Assembly: GCF_014905615.1 (NCBI RefSeq)
Contig: NZ_AQGU01000018.1
Coordinates: forward strand, 123,534 to 187,533
Length of the DNA stretch: 64,000 bases
From: Pseudoalteromonas aliena SW19
GTDB lineage: Bacteria; Pseudomonadota; Gammaproteobacteria; Enterobacterales; Alteromonadaceae
Reading direction: 5' to 3'
Positions 49,501 through 58,900 of the stretch are shown here, piece after piece. Under the pieces are notes generated by a model. It worked only from the letters and a program-made list of their open reading frames with translations, was not told where the DNA came from and made no database searches. The stretch's first letter is position 1, and every line of letters starts with the position of its first letter. Both the position numbers and the translations under genes were made by a program.

Positions 49501-52500
49501 TGGTTGCGTATGTTGAATTAAGTGTGGCAAGTCAGCAGCGAGTAGAAGATGGAGATTATAATAATGAGCAGTTAGCTTGTGAACTTAAACACAGACTGCC
49601 CGATTATATGGTACCTTCGGCATTTGTGACTGTTACAGCTTGGCCACTTACTAATAATGGAAAAATTGATCGTAAAGCTTTGCCTAAGGCTGACTTTGTT
49701 AGCGAAGACGATTATCAATCACCAAAAAATAAAGAAGAAAAAGTATTAGTTGAAATTTGGTCTGAGTTATTGGCAATTGAGCAAGAAACACTGAGTACCA
49801 AGGCGAATTTTTTTGCTTTAGGCGGCCATTCCTTGCTGATAATTCAGTTAATCGCAAAATTAAAAGAACGAGATTATAAGGTAGATACACAGGCAATATT
49901 TGCGTGTACTAGCTTGGCTGTCATGGCTGAACTACTTCAGCCAAATAGTGTTAATGGAAATGATTTTCAGGTACCAGATAACTTGATCCCATCTCAATGT
50001 GATTATATTACGCCTGAAATGTTGGATTTGATTGATTTATCACAAAGCGAGATAGATGAAATAACAGCTCAAGTTTCAGGTGGAGTACAAAATGTTCAAG
50101 ATATTTATCCGTTGGCTCCACTGCAACAAGGAATGCTTGCAATACATACTTTAACAGATGGACGTGATCCTTATGTAACTACCGTTGCGTTTGAATTTAG
50201 TGAAAAACCGTTATTAGATATTTTACTTAATCAACTTAATACTATGATCGCGCGACATGATGTTCTGCGTACCGGAATTTTGTGGCGTGGCCGTACAGAA
50301 GCTGTGCAAGTGGTGTTAAGATCCGTTAGCCTAAATTTAGAATGGTTGCCTGTCAGTTCGACACAACAGCCAAGACAAGTATTTCAAAATTACGTTACAC
50401 ACGGTGAACATCGAATTGAGCTCGAATCAAGCCCTTTGATGCAGTTGCAAGCGATGAATGATAATGGGCGTATTTATGTCGTGCTTAAAGTGCATCATTT
50501 GCTGATAGATCATGTATCTCTAGACATTTTAATGGAAGAGTTAGCGTTGCTTGATGAAGATCAACAACATCAACTACCAGATGCAATACCCTATCGGCAC
50601 TTTATTGCTAGGGTGTTACATAATAATCAGCATCAAGACAATAGCGCATATTTTCACGATATACTAAGTAGTTATACTCAACCTGCTTATCCATTTGGTC
50701 TAAGTGAAGTTAATGGCAATGGTACTGAAATAGTAGAATACAAGACCAAATTATCAATCGATTTAGCAGAGCGGATCCGTTGCTTGGCTCAAGCAAAAGA
50801 TATGAGTCCTGCAGCAATGTTTCATCTTGCTTGGGCTATAGTAATAGCTGCTTGTGCGGGGCAAAAAGACGTCGTATTCGGTACTGTTTTATCCGGGCGT
50901 TTTCAGGGGGGGCCTGGAGTCGAACGGATGCTGGGTATGATGATTAATACGCTTCCTTTTCGGGTCACGCTTGCTGGGAAAAATGCACTTGAATTGTTAA
51001 GTTCAGTTAACGAAGGATTACAATCATTATTGGCTTATGAGCAGGCTTCGCTATCTGAAGCAATGAGAGAAAGCGGGCTAGAGGGTAATATTCCATTATT
51101 CAGCGCTGTGATTAATTATCGTCACTCTCACGACATTGCTGCTACGGATGAACAAACAGATTTAAAACTATTAGGGGTTAGAGAGCGTACTAATTATCCA
51201 TTTGTATTGTCGGTGGATGATTTGCAAACAGGGTTTGCTTTAAATTTACAAGTAGATAATAAAGTTAAACCAGAAAATATTATAGCTTATATGATCACTG
51301 CGCTAGAGAAGTTAGTGCTTGCATTGACTGAAGATCACAATACAACGATGTGTGCACTATCTGTTGTACATGAAGCAGAATGTTATCAGCTATTATCAGC
51401 ATTGAACGATACACAGCAGAGTTATCAGCATGATATTTGTATTCATGAATTATTTGAAGCGCAGGCAGCAGCTAACCCAACGGATACAGCATTACACTTT
51501 GGTGAGCAGACGCTCAGTTATGGAGAACTTAATGCCAAAGCAAATCAGTTAGCACATTACTTACGAGATAACCACCATGTTGGACCAGAGAGTCTGGTGG
51601 GTTTGTGTGTGGAGCGTTCGTTAGAAATGGTGATAGGCATTTGGGGTATTTTAAAGGCCGGTGGTGCCTATGTGCCGTTAGATCCTGCACTGCCATCAGC
51701 CCGTCTTCAGTATTTAGTTAATGATGCCAATACACATGTCGTATTGAGTGTGAAAGCGGTCACTGAATACGTAGAGCTTAGCAGTGCAACCGTGGTATTA
51801 CTTGATCAACTAGGGAGTGTATCTGAGCATCAATTTTCTACTTATAGTGAAACAAACATTATACCAAGCGAAATAGGACTGAATGCCCACAATCTCGCTT
51901 ATATGATTTACACATCAGGCTCAACGGGTAATCCAAAAGGCGTGCTAATTGAACATCAGGCGCTGCACAATCGTATTGATTGGATGGACCGTGAATATGG
52001 GTGTGACAGCAGTGATAAAATTCTTCAAAAAACGCCCTATAGTTTTGATGTGTCGGTATGGGAATTTGTGTGGCCTATGCTTAAAGGCGCACAACTAGTC
52101 ATTAGTAAACCAGAGGGGCATAAAGATCCGAGTTATTTAACAGAGCTAATCATTGAAACGGGGATCACTAAACTGCACTTTGTGCCATCGATGCTTGGTG
52201 TCATGTTAGAGCATGGTGACTTAGGGCGTTGTGAGTCAATAAAACACGTGTTTTGTAGTGGTGAAGCGTTACAAATCAACCATGTGACACAATTTAACGC
52301 GTGTCTGCCTAAGGCGGGACTGCATAACTTATATGGTCCGACCGAAGCGGCAATTGATGTCAGTTATTGGGATTGTTCGCAGGCACATGGCAGTAGCATA
52401 CCGATTGGTAAGCCGATCCAAAATATTCAATTGTATATATTAGACGATGAAGCCAATTTGCTCCCGCAAGGTGCATGTGGAGAATTACACATAGGTGGAG

Positions 52501-54005
52501 ATGGTTTAGCACGAGGATATTTAAATCGTCCAGCGCTAACCGAAGAGCGATTTATTACCAATCCATTTTATAATGAGGGTAAGTTAGGGAGCAGTGCCCG
52601 ATTGTATAAAACGGGAGACTTAGTCCGTTATGACAGTAACGGCAATATAGAATATATGGGGCGTTTAGATCATCAAGTTAAAATTAGAGGCTTCAGAATA
52701 GAGCTGGGTGAAATAGAGTATCAGATTGCTGAGCATGAACAGATAGACTCAGCGCAAGTTGTGGCGGTGACAGATAAAAGTGGTAATCAACGTTTGCTTG
52801 CTTACGCAAAAACGGTGGTAGAGGGAACATCAGAAGTAGAGTTGCTCGCTTCGTTAAAGCAGGCATTAGGAAGCGTGTTACCAGAATACATGATCCCAAG
52901 TCGCTTTATTTTACTATCACAGTGGCCGCAAACAGCCAACGGAAAAATTGACCGAAAAGCATTACCCGTGTCAGAAGAAGTTGATATATCGGGTGAGTAT
53001 GTAGCGCCGCAAGGTGAAACTGAGCTCATATTAACAGAGGTTTGGGCCCATGTATTGAAACTGCCAAGTGATAAAATTAGTCGCAATGCTAACTTTTTTG
53101 AACTCGGAGGTCATTCATTATTGGTGATGAAGTTAGTGCAATCTATAGATCAAACTTTTAAAACAAGAGGTATTGCAATTAACAAAGTTGTTCAACTGCC
53201 AACCTTGTCAGCTATGGCTGTGATTATTGATAACCATAATGCTTACGAGTGGCAGGCTATTAGATCGCTCACAGATTCAGATACTGCGAAGTCAGTGGTA
53301 ATTTATTTAGCGCCAGGTGCAGGGATGACCAGTGGTGGTTATATGGAATTGGCTAGGGCTATGCCGCACGTACAATTTATGAGTCTTGAACCAGTTGGTA
53401 TGAGCCCTAATGATCCTCATATTGAGGACTGGGATACTTTATTATCAAGTTATGTTGAGGCTATTTTGTCGCATCGAAAAGAGTTGGTTGATTGTCCAGA
53501 GAAAATATTTTTAATGGGGCATAGCTCAGGTGGTGCTGTGGCGTTTGATGTAGCACTTAGATTAGAGTCGCTAAATTGTAATATTGAGGTGTTACTTTGT
53601 GAATGCTTAGTTGCGACAGATGACCAAGCTGAATTTCAGATGAGTGATGAGGAAAAGCAGGGCTTAATGTTGTCATATGCCCAACAGCTTAAACCTGAAG
53701 ATTCTGATGAGCAACTCTTATCGTGGATTAACTTACCAATAACACAGCGTTTATTTGCTGTTTATTTTCAACAAGTTGATTGGTCTCGTTATTATTATCC
53801 GCAACATAAGTTACAAGGCCAATTAAGCATGATTATTACGGCTGAACTAGGTATGGACTATTGGCATGAAAAGCAAGCGCAGTTAGCGTCACATGCAAAG
53901 CAACCCATAAAAATGATCACGACGGAAGGACAGCATGTAACCATGGTTAGAAGTCCTTATGTTAGCCGTCTAGCAGTGAAATTAAATCGACTATTATCTG
54001 CTTAA
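46518..54005 (+). CDS. Nonribosomal peptide synthetase C: TubC-C-A(Val)-PCP-Cdual-A(Ser)-PCP-TE
   Basis: 2495 residues, the terminating enzyme. TubC-type docking domain at 1-55; C1 with HHIASDG from 210; A1 (about 547-1040) reads DALWLGGTFK (valine); PCP1 serine 1105; DIYPLAPLQQG-type condensation domain (about 1155-1610) with HHLLIDH from 1326; A2 (about 1641-2130) reads DVWHFSLIDK (serine); PCP2 serine 2200; thioesterase at about 2255-2490 with GHSSGG (Ser2336) and a C-terminal EGQHVTMV histidine. The thioesterase releases the peptide by hydrolysis or cyclisation; the serine-loading last module would leave serine at the C-terminal end, and which residue closes a ring cannot be told. Followed 171 bases later by the exporter gene; a small GAGGCA/TGCCTC stem lies in the gap. 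Confidence 0.92.
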   Translation: MSVELLFQQLQQAGVIFKSENDKITLKLPKQLDNQLKQSLASNKDALKTFLKQLYGRSNKKPKLCKAKSEHVELSFAQQRLWVIDQLQGSSAEYNMPQAYQTYGELDLDLVEQVFTKIISRHEILRTVYLHRNGEAIQKVQKKTDFCLSRHDLSGLNSEEKHQKLEQLITEDAQTPFDLSTDLMLRVAYVNLGVLEDESSQHGFLLFNMHHIASDGWSMAVLSKEFFILYASLSQKLTESLPELPIQYRDYAQWQREWLHGDILASQLEYWRIQLADLPALHSLPLSYIRPNKKQYVGDCLSTSLPSIVANKLQQLAQQHQLTSFMVLHAALALALSRFSTSNDIVVGTPIANRSEAELQTLIGFFVNSLVLRVNTLYETLDDYLNHIRSVHKDAQSNQDVPFEQIVETLNVCRDSAYSPLFQIVLTTNSDFGVGSGQTQKVELSELTLEPVACETPICKFDLELNLSVHEGGIDIHWTYDKALFKSEFISRLNNQLNIVLERMAQSATKLAPIELNQVSALHPDEQDKLQHLLQTKVIDLVEYRTITELFESSVTAAPDSIALVCAKQAFTYGELDRASNRLGHYLTEQGYLNTQKTIGLLLPRSAEMIVAMLAVLKVGCAYVPLNPDYPQARLDYILEDAQVDLVITIDFLSSLLANTDIVLVILNDDMSIKLPEAEDLSRYGREKLAAKPILASDPAYVIYTSGSTGYPKGVVVPHRAVSRLVTEPNFMTLNQDTVFLQAANVAFDAATLEIWGPLLNGGKCVIYPQRHIELKQLNQLIAYHNVNSLWLTSGLFSEWSKESLVDLPLQYILAGGDVLESLAVSRVQAMLPKAQLINGYGPTENTTFTCCYSIPANFDAITNVPIGLPLRGDQVLILNENSLVPYGCIGELCVSGAGLALGYLNKDDLTQQSFVNNPIYQATDSNIYKKLYRSGDLVRYNSDGIIEYMGRVDDQIKIRGFRVELGEIEQQITQLSEVTSALVVVSSDHKIKRLVAYVELSVASQQRVEDGDYNNEQLACELKHRLPDYMVPSAFVTVTAWPLTNNGKIDRKALPKADFVSEDDYQSPKNKEEKVLVEIWSELLAIEQETLSTKANFFALGGHSLLIIQLIAKLKERDYKVDTQAIFACTSLAVMAELLQPNSVNGNDFQVPDNLIPSQCDYITPEMLDLIDLSQSEIDEITAQVSGGVQNVQDIYPLAPLQQGMLAIHTLTDGRDPYVTTVAFEFSEKPLLDILLNQLNTMIARHDVLRTGILWRGRTEAVQVVLRSVSLNLEWLPVSSTQQPRQVFQNYVTHGEHRIELESSPLMQLQAMNDNGRIYVVLKVHHLLIDHVSLDILMEELALLDEDQQHQLPDAIPYRHFIARVLHNNQHQDNSAYFHDILSSYTQPAYPFGLSEVNGNGTEIVEYKTKLSIDLAERIRCLAQAKDMSPAAMFHLAWAIVIAACAGQKDVVFGTVLSGRFQGGPGVERMLGMMINTLPFRVTLAGKNALELLSSVNEGLQSLLAYEQASLSEAMRESGLEGNIPLFSAVINYRHSHDIAATDEQTDLKLLGVRERTNYPFVLSVDDLQTGFALNLQVDNKVKPENIIAYMITALEKLVLALTEDHNTTMCALSVVHEAECYQLLSALNDTQQSYQHDICIHELFEAQAAANPTDTALHFGEQTLSYGELNAKANQLAHYLRDNHHVGPESLVGLCVERSLEMVIGIWGILKAGGAYVPLDPALPSARLQYLVNDANTHVVLSVKAVTEYVELSSATVVLLDQLGSVSEHQFSTYSETNIIPSEIGLNAHNLAYMIYTSGSTGNPKGVLIEHQALHNRIDWMDREYGCDSSDKILQKTPYSFDVSVWEFVWPMLKGAQLVISKPEGHKDPSYLTELIIETGITKLHFVPSMLGVMLEHGDLGRCESIKHVFCSGEALQINHVTQFNACLPKAGLHNLYGPTEAAIDVSYWDCSQAHGSSIPIGKPIQNIQLYILDDEANLLPQGACGELHIGGDGLARGYLNRPALTEERFITNPFYNEGKLGSSARLYKTGDLVRYDSNGNIEYMGRLDHQVKIRGFRIELGEIEYQIAEHEQIDSAQVVAVTDKSGNQRLLAYAKTVVEGTSEVELLASLKQALGSVLPEYMIPSRFILLSQWPQTANGKIDRKALPVSEEVDISGEYVAPQGETELILTEVWAHVLKLPSDKISRNANFFELGGHSLLVMKLVQSIDQTFKTRGIAINKVVQLPTLSAMAVIIDNHNAYEWQAIRSLTDSDTAKSVVIYLAPGAGMTSGGYMELARAMPHVQFMSLEPVGMSPNDPHIEDWDTLLSSYVEAILSHRKELVDCPEKIFLMGHSSGGAVAFDVALRLESLNCNIEVLLCECLVATDDQAEFQMSDEEKQGLMLSYAQQLKPEDSDEQLLSWINLPITQRLFAVYFQQVDWSRYYYPQHKLQGQLSMIITAELGMDYWHEKQAQLASHAKQPIKMITTEGQHVTMVRSPYVSRLAVKLNRLLSA

Positions 54006-54176
54006 ATTATATGAAAATCTCAGCGTATTAACATGATGCTAATTGCGTGATGCGTAGATAAACCATTTCGAGATCATGGATGCTGAACTGATACTACAGT
54101 CAGAATTGGTGATTTTTACATTTTGTCTAAGGAAGAGGCATAACTGCCTCATCTATAATTATTACAAGGTTACTTT

Positions 54177-55844
54177 ATGTTTTACAGGTTAGTTTTATTA
54201 CACAAAAAACTACTCATTATTGCCACACTTCTGAGTGTTGTCAGTGCTTTATTTGGTATTAGTATCATTTCGTTAGTTAACTCAGAAATTGAGCAAGTAA
54301 GTGATCCCTCGTCCGATGCAATTAAAGGGTTGATGATATTTTTTGCTACTTTGACTGCGTTTTTAACTTTTAGTGTGATCTCCCAATATATACTGACAAA
54401 ACTGTCTGTTCAGATCATGGTAAGTATAAGAGAAAATATGGTTCAACGGGTGCTATCTACGAGTTATGAACAGATTGAAAAGGTGGGTGGACATCGTATT
54501 TTTGCGACTTTGACCAAGGATATTGAAGCACTTACAGCAACCTTGAGTGCTGTACCGCATGTTGCCTATAATTTGGCAACAGTATTACTGTGCTTTGCTT
54601 ACATGGGTTATCAATCATGGCAGTTGTTTTTATGGGTGGGTGGTGTGTTAGTGCTTGCTATGATAGTAGCACAGTTACTAATGAATGTTGGGATAGGGCG
54701 TTTTAAAGCAGTACGTGAACTGGACGACAACTTATTTAAAAACTTTCGTGCGTTAATTGATGGTGGTAAAGAACTAAATATTAATTTTAACCGTAAACGC
54801 TTTTTCTATAATGATGTCGTTACACCTAATATTGATCAAATCAAAACGTCTACTATTTCTGCTCACCTTATTTTTATTATTCTTAGCAATTGGACTAATC
54901 TGATTTTATTCCTTGCATTGGGATCGGTAGTATTTGCTTCTCAATTGTTTTTATCCGGTATTGCTACTGAGGTAGTAGTAAGTTTTGTATTAACTTTAGT
55001 TTATCTGATTGGACCTATGACTGTGCTATTTAATACATTTCCAGTGGTTGCTGAAGGCATCGTATCTAGCCAAAAAATTGAAAAGTTACAACTTTCTAAT
55101 GATGTTTTATTTGAGCATATGAATAGCACTGTAACACCTTCGTACGAATGGACAAATCTGGATATTGAATCTGTCGGTTATGAATATAGTCGAGATGATA
55201 ATGATGAATATAACTTCTCTATTGGACCTATCAATTTGAGTGTTGAGCGTGGTGAAGTGATTTTTCTGATCGGTGGTAATGGGTGTGGTAAATCTACTTT
55301 TGCGAAAGTACTGTGCGGTCTTTATACGCCAACAAGTGGCGAAATCAGACTTGATGGCAAGCCATCTACGTTAGATATGGATCAGTATCGTTGTCACTTC
55401 AGCACTATATTTTCAGATTTTTATTTGTTCGATCAAGTTATTGATGCGAAAGGTATATTGGCTGATGATGATAAGATTCGTAAATACCTAGTGAAACTTA
55501 AACTTAATGAAAAAGTAACGGTACAAAACGGCATCCTCTCGACCACCGAATTGTCTCATGGACAAAGGAAAAGGTTGGGGTTGTTATTATCTTATATGGA
55601 AGATGCACCTATTTATATCTTTGATGAATGGGCTGCAGATCAAGACCCATACTTTAGAAATTTCTTCTATTCTGAGTTGTTAACTGAACTTAAAACATTA
55701 GGAAAAACCGTATTTGTGATCAGTCATGATGAGCAATATTTCACCTTTTCAGATCGCATTTTAAAATTCGAAAGCGGTCAAATGAAAGAAATATTACGAC
55801 CGTCTGATAAGGCTGCCACTAGAGAATCAGTTGCCTTAGTGTAG
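54177..55844 (+). CDS. Cyclic-peptide ABC exporter (SyrD/PvdE type)
   Basis: 555 residues: an N-terminal transmembrane domain of six helices (about 10-300) fused to an ATPase domain. Walker A GGNGCGKST from 366, signature LSHGQRKRLGLL, Walker B IYIFDEWAADQDP with Asp483. The DEWAADQDP form is characteristic of the SyrD/PvdE family that exports nonribosomal peptides such as syringomycin and pyoverdine precursors. It should move the product, or a precursor, across the inner membrane. It sits between NRPS genes C and D in the same direction, so it is probably co-expressed with them. AAGG precedes ATG 54177. Confidence 0.9.
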   Translation: MFYRLVLLHKKLLIIATLLSVVSALFGISIISLVNSEIEQVSDPSSDAIKGLMIFFATLTAFLTFSVISQYILTKLSVQIMVSIRENMVQRVLSTSYEQIEKVGGHRIFATLTKDIEALTATLSAVPHVAYNLATVLLCFAYMGYQSWQLFLWVGGVLVLAMIVAQLLMNVGIGRFKAVRELDDNLFKNFRALIDGGKELNINFNRKRFFYNDVVTPNIDQIKTSTISAHLIFIILSNWTNLILFLALGSVVFASQLFLSGIATEVVVSFVLTLVYLIGPMTVLFNTFPVVAEGIVSSQKIEKLQLSNDVLFEHMNSTVTPSYEWTNLDIESVGYEYSRDDNDEYNFSIGPINLSVERGEVIFLIGGNGCGKSTFAKVLCGLYTPTSGEIRLDGKPSTLDMDQYRCHFSTIFSDFYLFDQVIDAKGILADDDKIRKYLVKLKLNEKVTVQNGILSTTELSHGQRKRLGLLLSYMEDAPIYIFDEWAADQDPYFRNFFYSELLTELKTLGKTVFVISHDEQYFTFSDRILKFESGQMKEILRPSDKAATRESVALV

Positions 55845-55940
55845 TTGTATTTTGACCAGATAAATGTTTGCCTTGAATATGGGCTTGATAGTTTCACGAT
55901 CTTCGCGTTGCGAGGCTCGGTTAGCATGGATTGACTAATA

Positions 55941-58900
55941 ATGAATAATATACAATACCCCTTTACATCTACTCAACAGCCAGTTTGGATGGATCAAGTG
56001 TTCAAACCAGAGTCTCCCTTGTATAACATTGGCGGTCGATTTGAATTGATGGGTCAGGTAGATCCTAAGCGACTACAATATGCTTTGGATTACGTGATAG
56101 CTCATACTGATGTGTTTAAAATAAATATTGTTAGTCAAGGGACTGAGGCCAATCAATACATTAACCCAGAATTTAAGTATACTTTGAAGTGTATTGATTT
56201 TTCTGAATATAATGATGCGAAACAACGAACAATCGATTATTGTCAAACTCAAATGGCAACTCCATTTAATATTCAAGGTGACTGTTTATGGCGTTTACAT
56301 TGGTTAAAAATTTCCAATCACGAGAGTGCTTTGTGTGTGATTTTTCATCATTTGGTTGTTGATGGTATTGGCGGCAGCTTATTCCTAGAATACCTCAGTG
56401 AAACTTACGTAAAAATGGATGAAAATGGTAATCTAACTGACAGTGTCGCAGAGCGTCCTTCTTATCTGAAGTTTTTTGACAAAGACATAGCTTATAAAAA
56501 TTCAAATAAATTTGTTAAAGATCAAGCATACTGGCAAGCTAAATTTAAATTACTACCGGATCCTTTGCTACTTAAAAAGACTAATCGTTACGATGATCAA
56601 CCTTTTGTTAAATGTGAATATGAATTAACACAGCAGCAATTTGATCAAATCCAAATTTTAACCGCTAAATATGGATGCTCTCCAACTCATTTTTTTACAA
56701 CCTTGATAGCTGTTTATTTCTCTTTGATGAGTGATGGTAGAAACTTAGTTAATATTGGCATGCCAGTTCACAATCGCAGCTCAGCACAATTACGTAAAAC
56801 GATAGGAATGATGGCGTCAGTCATTCCTATTGCAGTGGAATTTGAGCGTAGTAGTAGCTTTGCGGATATTTTTATTGCTGTTGCGGCTGAATTGAAACGT
56901 GCTTATAAACATCAGAAATATCCACTACATGAAATAATTCGTCAGTTACGACCTGTGAATGATGGAAAGGGTCAGTTATTTGACATTCATTTATCGGTAG
57001 AAGATTATCCATCAGAAAACCAATTCTGTAATGTAGAGAGTCGAAAAGTGCCATTGAATAGCGGGTATGGTTCACACCCTTTATCAATTTATGTCCGCAG
57101 TCATGAAAAAATAAATAATGTGCAGATTGAGTTTAATTTCGACCGTAATTTTTTTGCAGATGAAGATATTTCTCGACATGTTACCCGTTTAACAACCATG
57201 ATTTCTGAAGTCGTTAATATGCCAACTATGCTAATTGGTGATTACACATTGGCAACCAAAGAAGAAATAAATCAACAGTTATTCGACTGGAATGATTGCG
57301 ATGTTAGTTATGATAAAAATTTGACGATTCATCAGGTATTTGAGCGTTGTGTTGAGAAAAATCCTGATCATATTGCGGTGGTATTTGGTCAACAATCTTT
57401 TACATATGCGCAATTAAACGTACAAACAAATAAGCTCGCAAGCTATTTAGTTGAACAGCAAGATGTGACACCAGGTAGCTATGTTGGGATTTGCCTTAAT
57501 CGTTCAATCGAGATGATAATAGCTATTTTAGCTACGCTAAAGTCTGGCGGTGCTTACGTTGCACTAGATCCAAATTACCCAAGTGATAGACTGACATACA
57601 TGATGGAAGATTCAGGTATTACTTTAGTCTTATCCAATGAGTTGTGTAGACAGTCACTCGACTTTTCTCAGCTACAAGTAATTGAACTAAACAACCTCAT
57701 CATGAATAGTGAAGCTGCCCCTTGGGCAAATTATGCTGAACAGAACTTTTCTATAAAATGTTTGCAGCAACCGGATGATTTAGCCTATCTAATTTATACT
57801 TCGGGCTCAACAGGTAAGCCTAAAGGGGTTATGTGTACCCATCAAGGGATAGTTAATTTGGCACAAAACCAGCGTGCTCAATTTAACGTAAAATCTACTA
57901 GTAAAATATTGCATTATGCTTCAATTAGTTTTGATGCAGGCACTTGGGATTGGGTGATGGCACTGCTAAATGAAGCCACTTTGGTGATTAGTAGCGATAG
58001 CGAACGACTTGATCCAAACCAAATTGAACGGTTGTTTAAGGTACAGGGAATTACTCATGTAACTTTACCACCTGCATTCCTTGCCAATATAGCTTGTACA
58101 GATGATTATGCATTGCAGTGCTTGATTGTGGCTGGAGAAGCATGTGAACAAGAGCTAATGAATCGATGGGCAGAAAAATATGATTTCTATAACGCATATG
58201 GTCCATCGGAATCATCGGTTTGCGCCACGGTATGTAAGTTATCAGTTGATACTGATATACATATTGGTAGGCCTATTAGTAATGTTTCATTATTTGTGCT
58301 TGATGAACATCAAAAAATGCTTCCAATTGGTTCTATCGGCGAATTATATATTGGTGGTGTTGGATTGGCTAAAGGGTATCTCAATAAACCGGATCTAACT
58401 ACTGAAAAATTTGTGGTTAATCCTTACTATACAGATAATTCTAACAGTGGACCGCGTTTGTATCGTAGTGGCGATTTGGTACGTTATTTACCTTCAGGTA
58501 ATTTAGAATTTGTTGGCCGTACTGATGATCAAGTTAAAATTCGAGGCTTTAGGATTGAGCTTGGTGAAATCGAACATGGGCTAAATCAACAAATTCTGGT
58601 GCATTCATCAGTCGTATTGACAAAGCGTCAAGGTGGCACTAATCAATTAGTTGCATATGTGATACCTACACAAGCAGTGTCTGATAATCAAGTTGCGAGA
58701 TTTATATTAGAATTGCAAAGTGAGCTAGAAAAATATTTGCCTGCACATATGGTACCGAGTTGCTTTACAGTGTTAGAGCAATGGCCGGTTACTCCAAATG
58801 GCAAAATAGATAAGAAAGAATTATTGTCGCTGAGTACAATTACTTTACAAGGGGAATATATAGCCCCTGAAACTGAAATGGAATTATACCTAGCAGCTCT

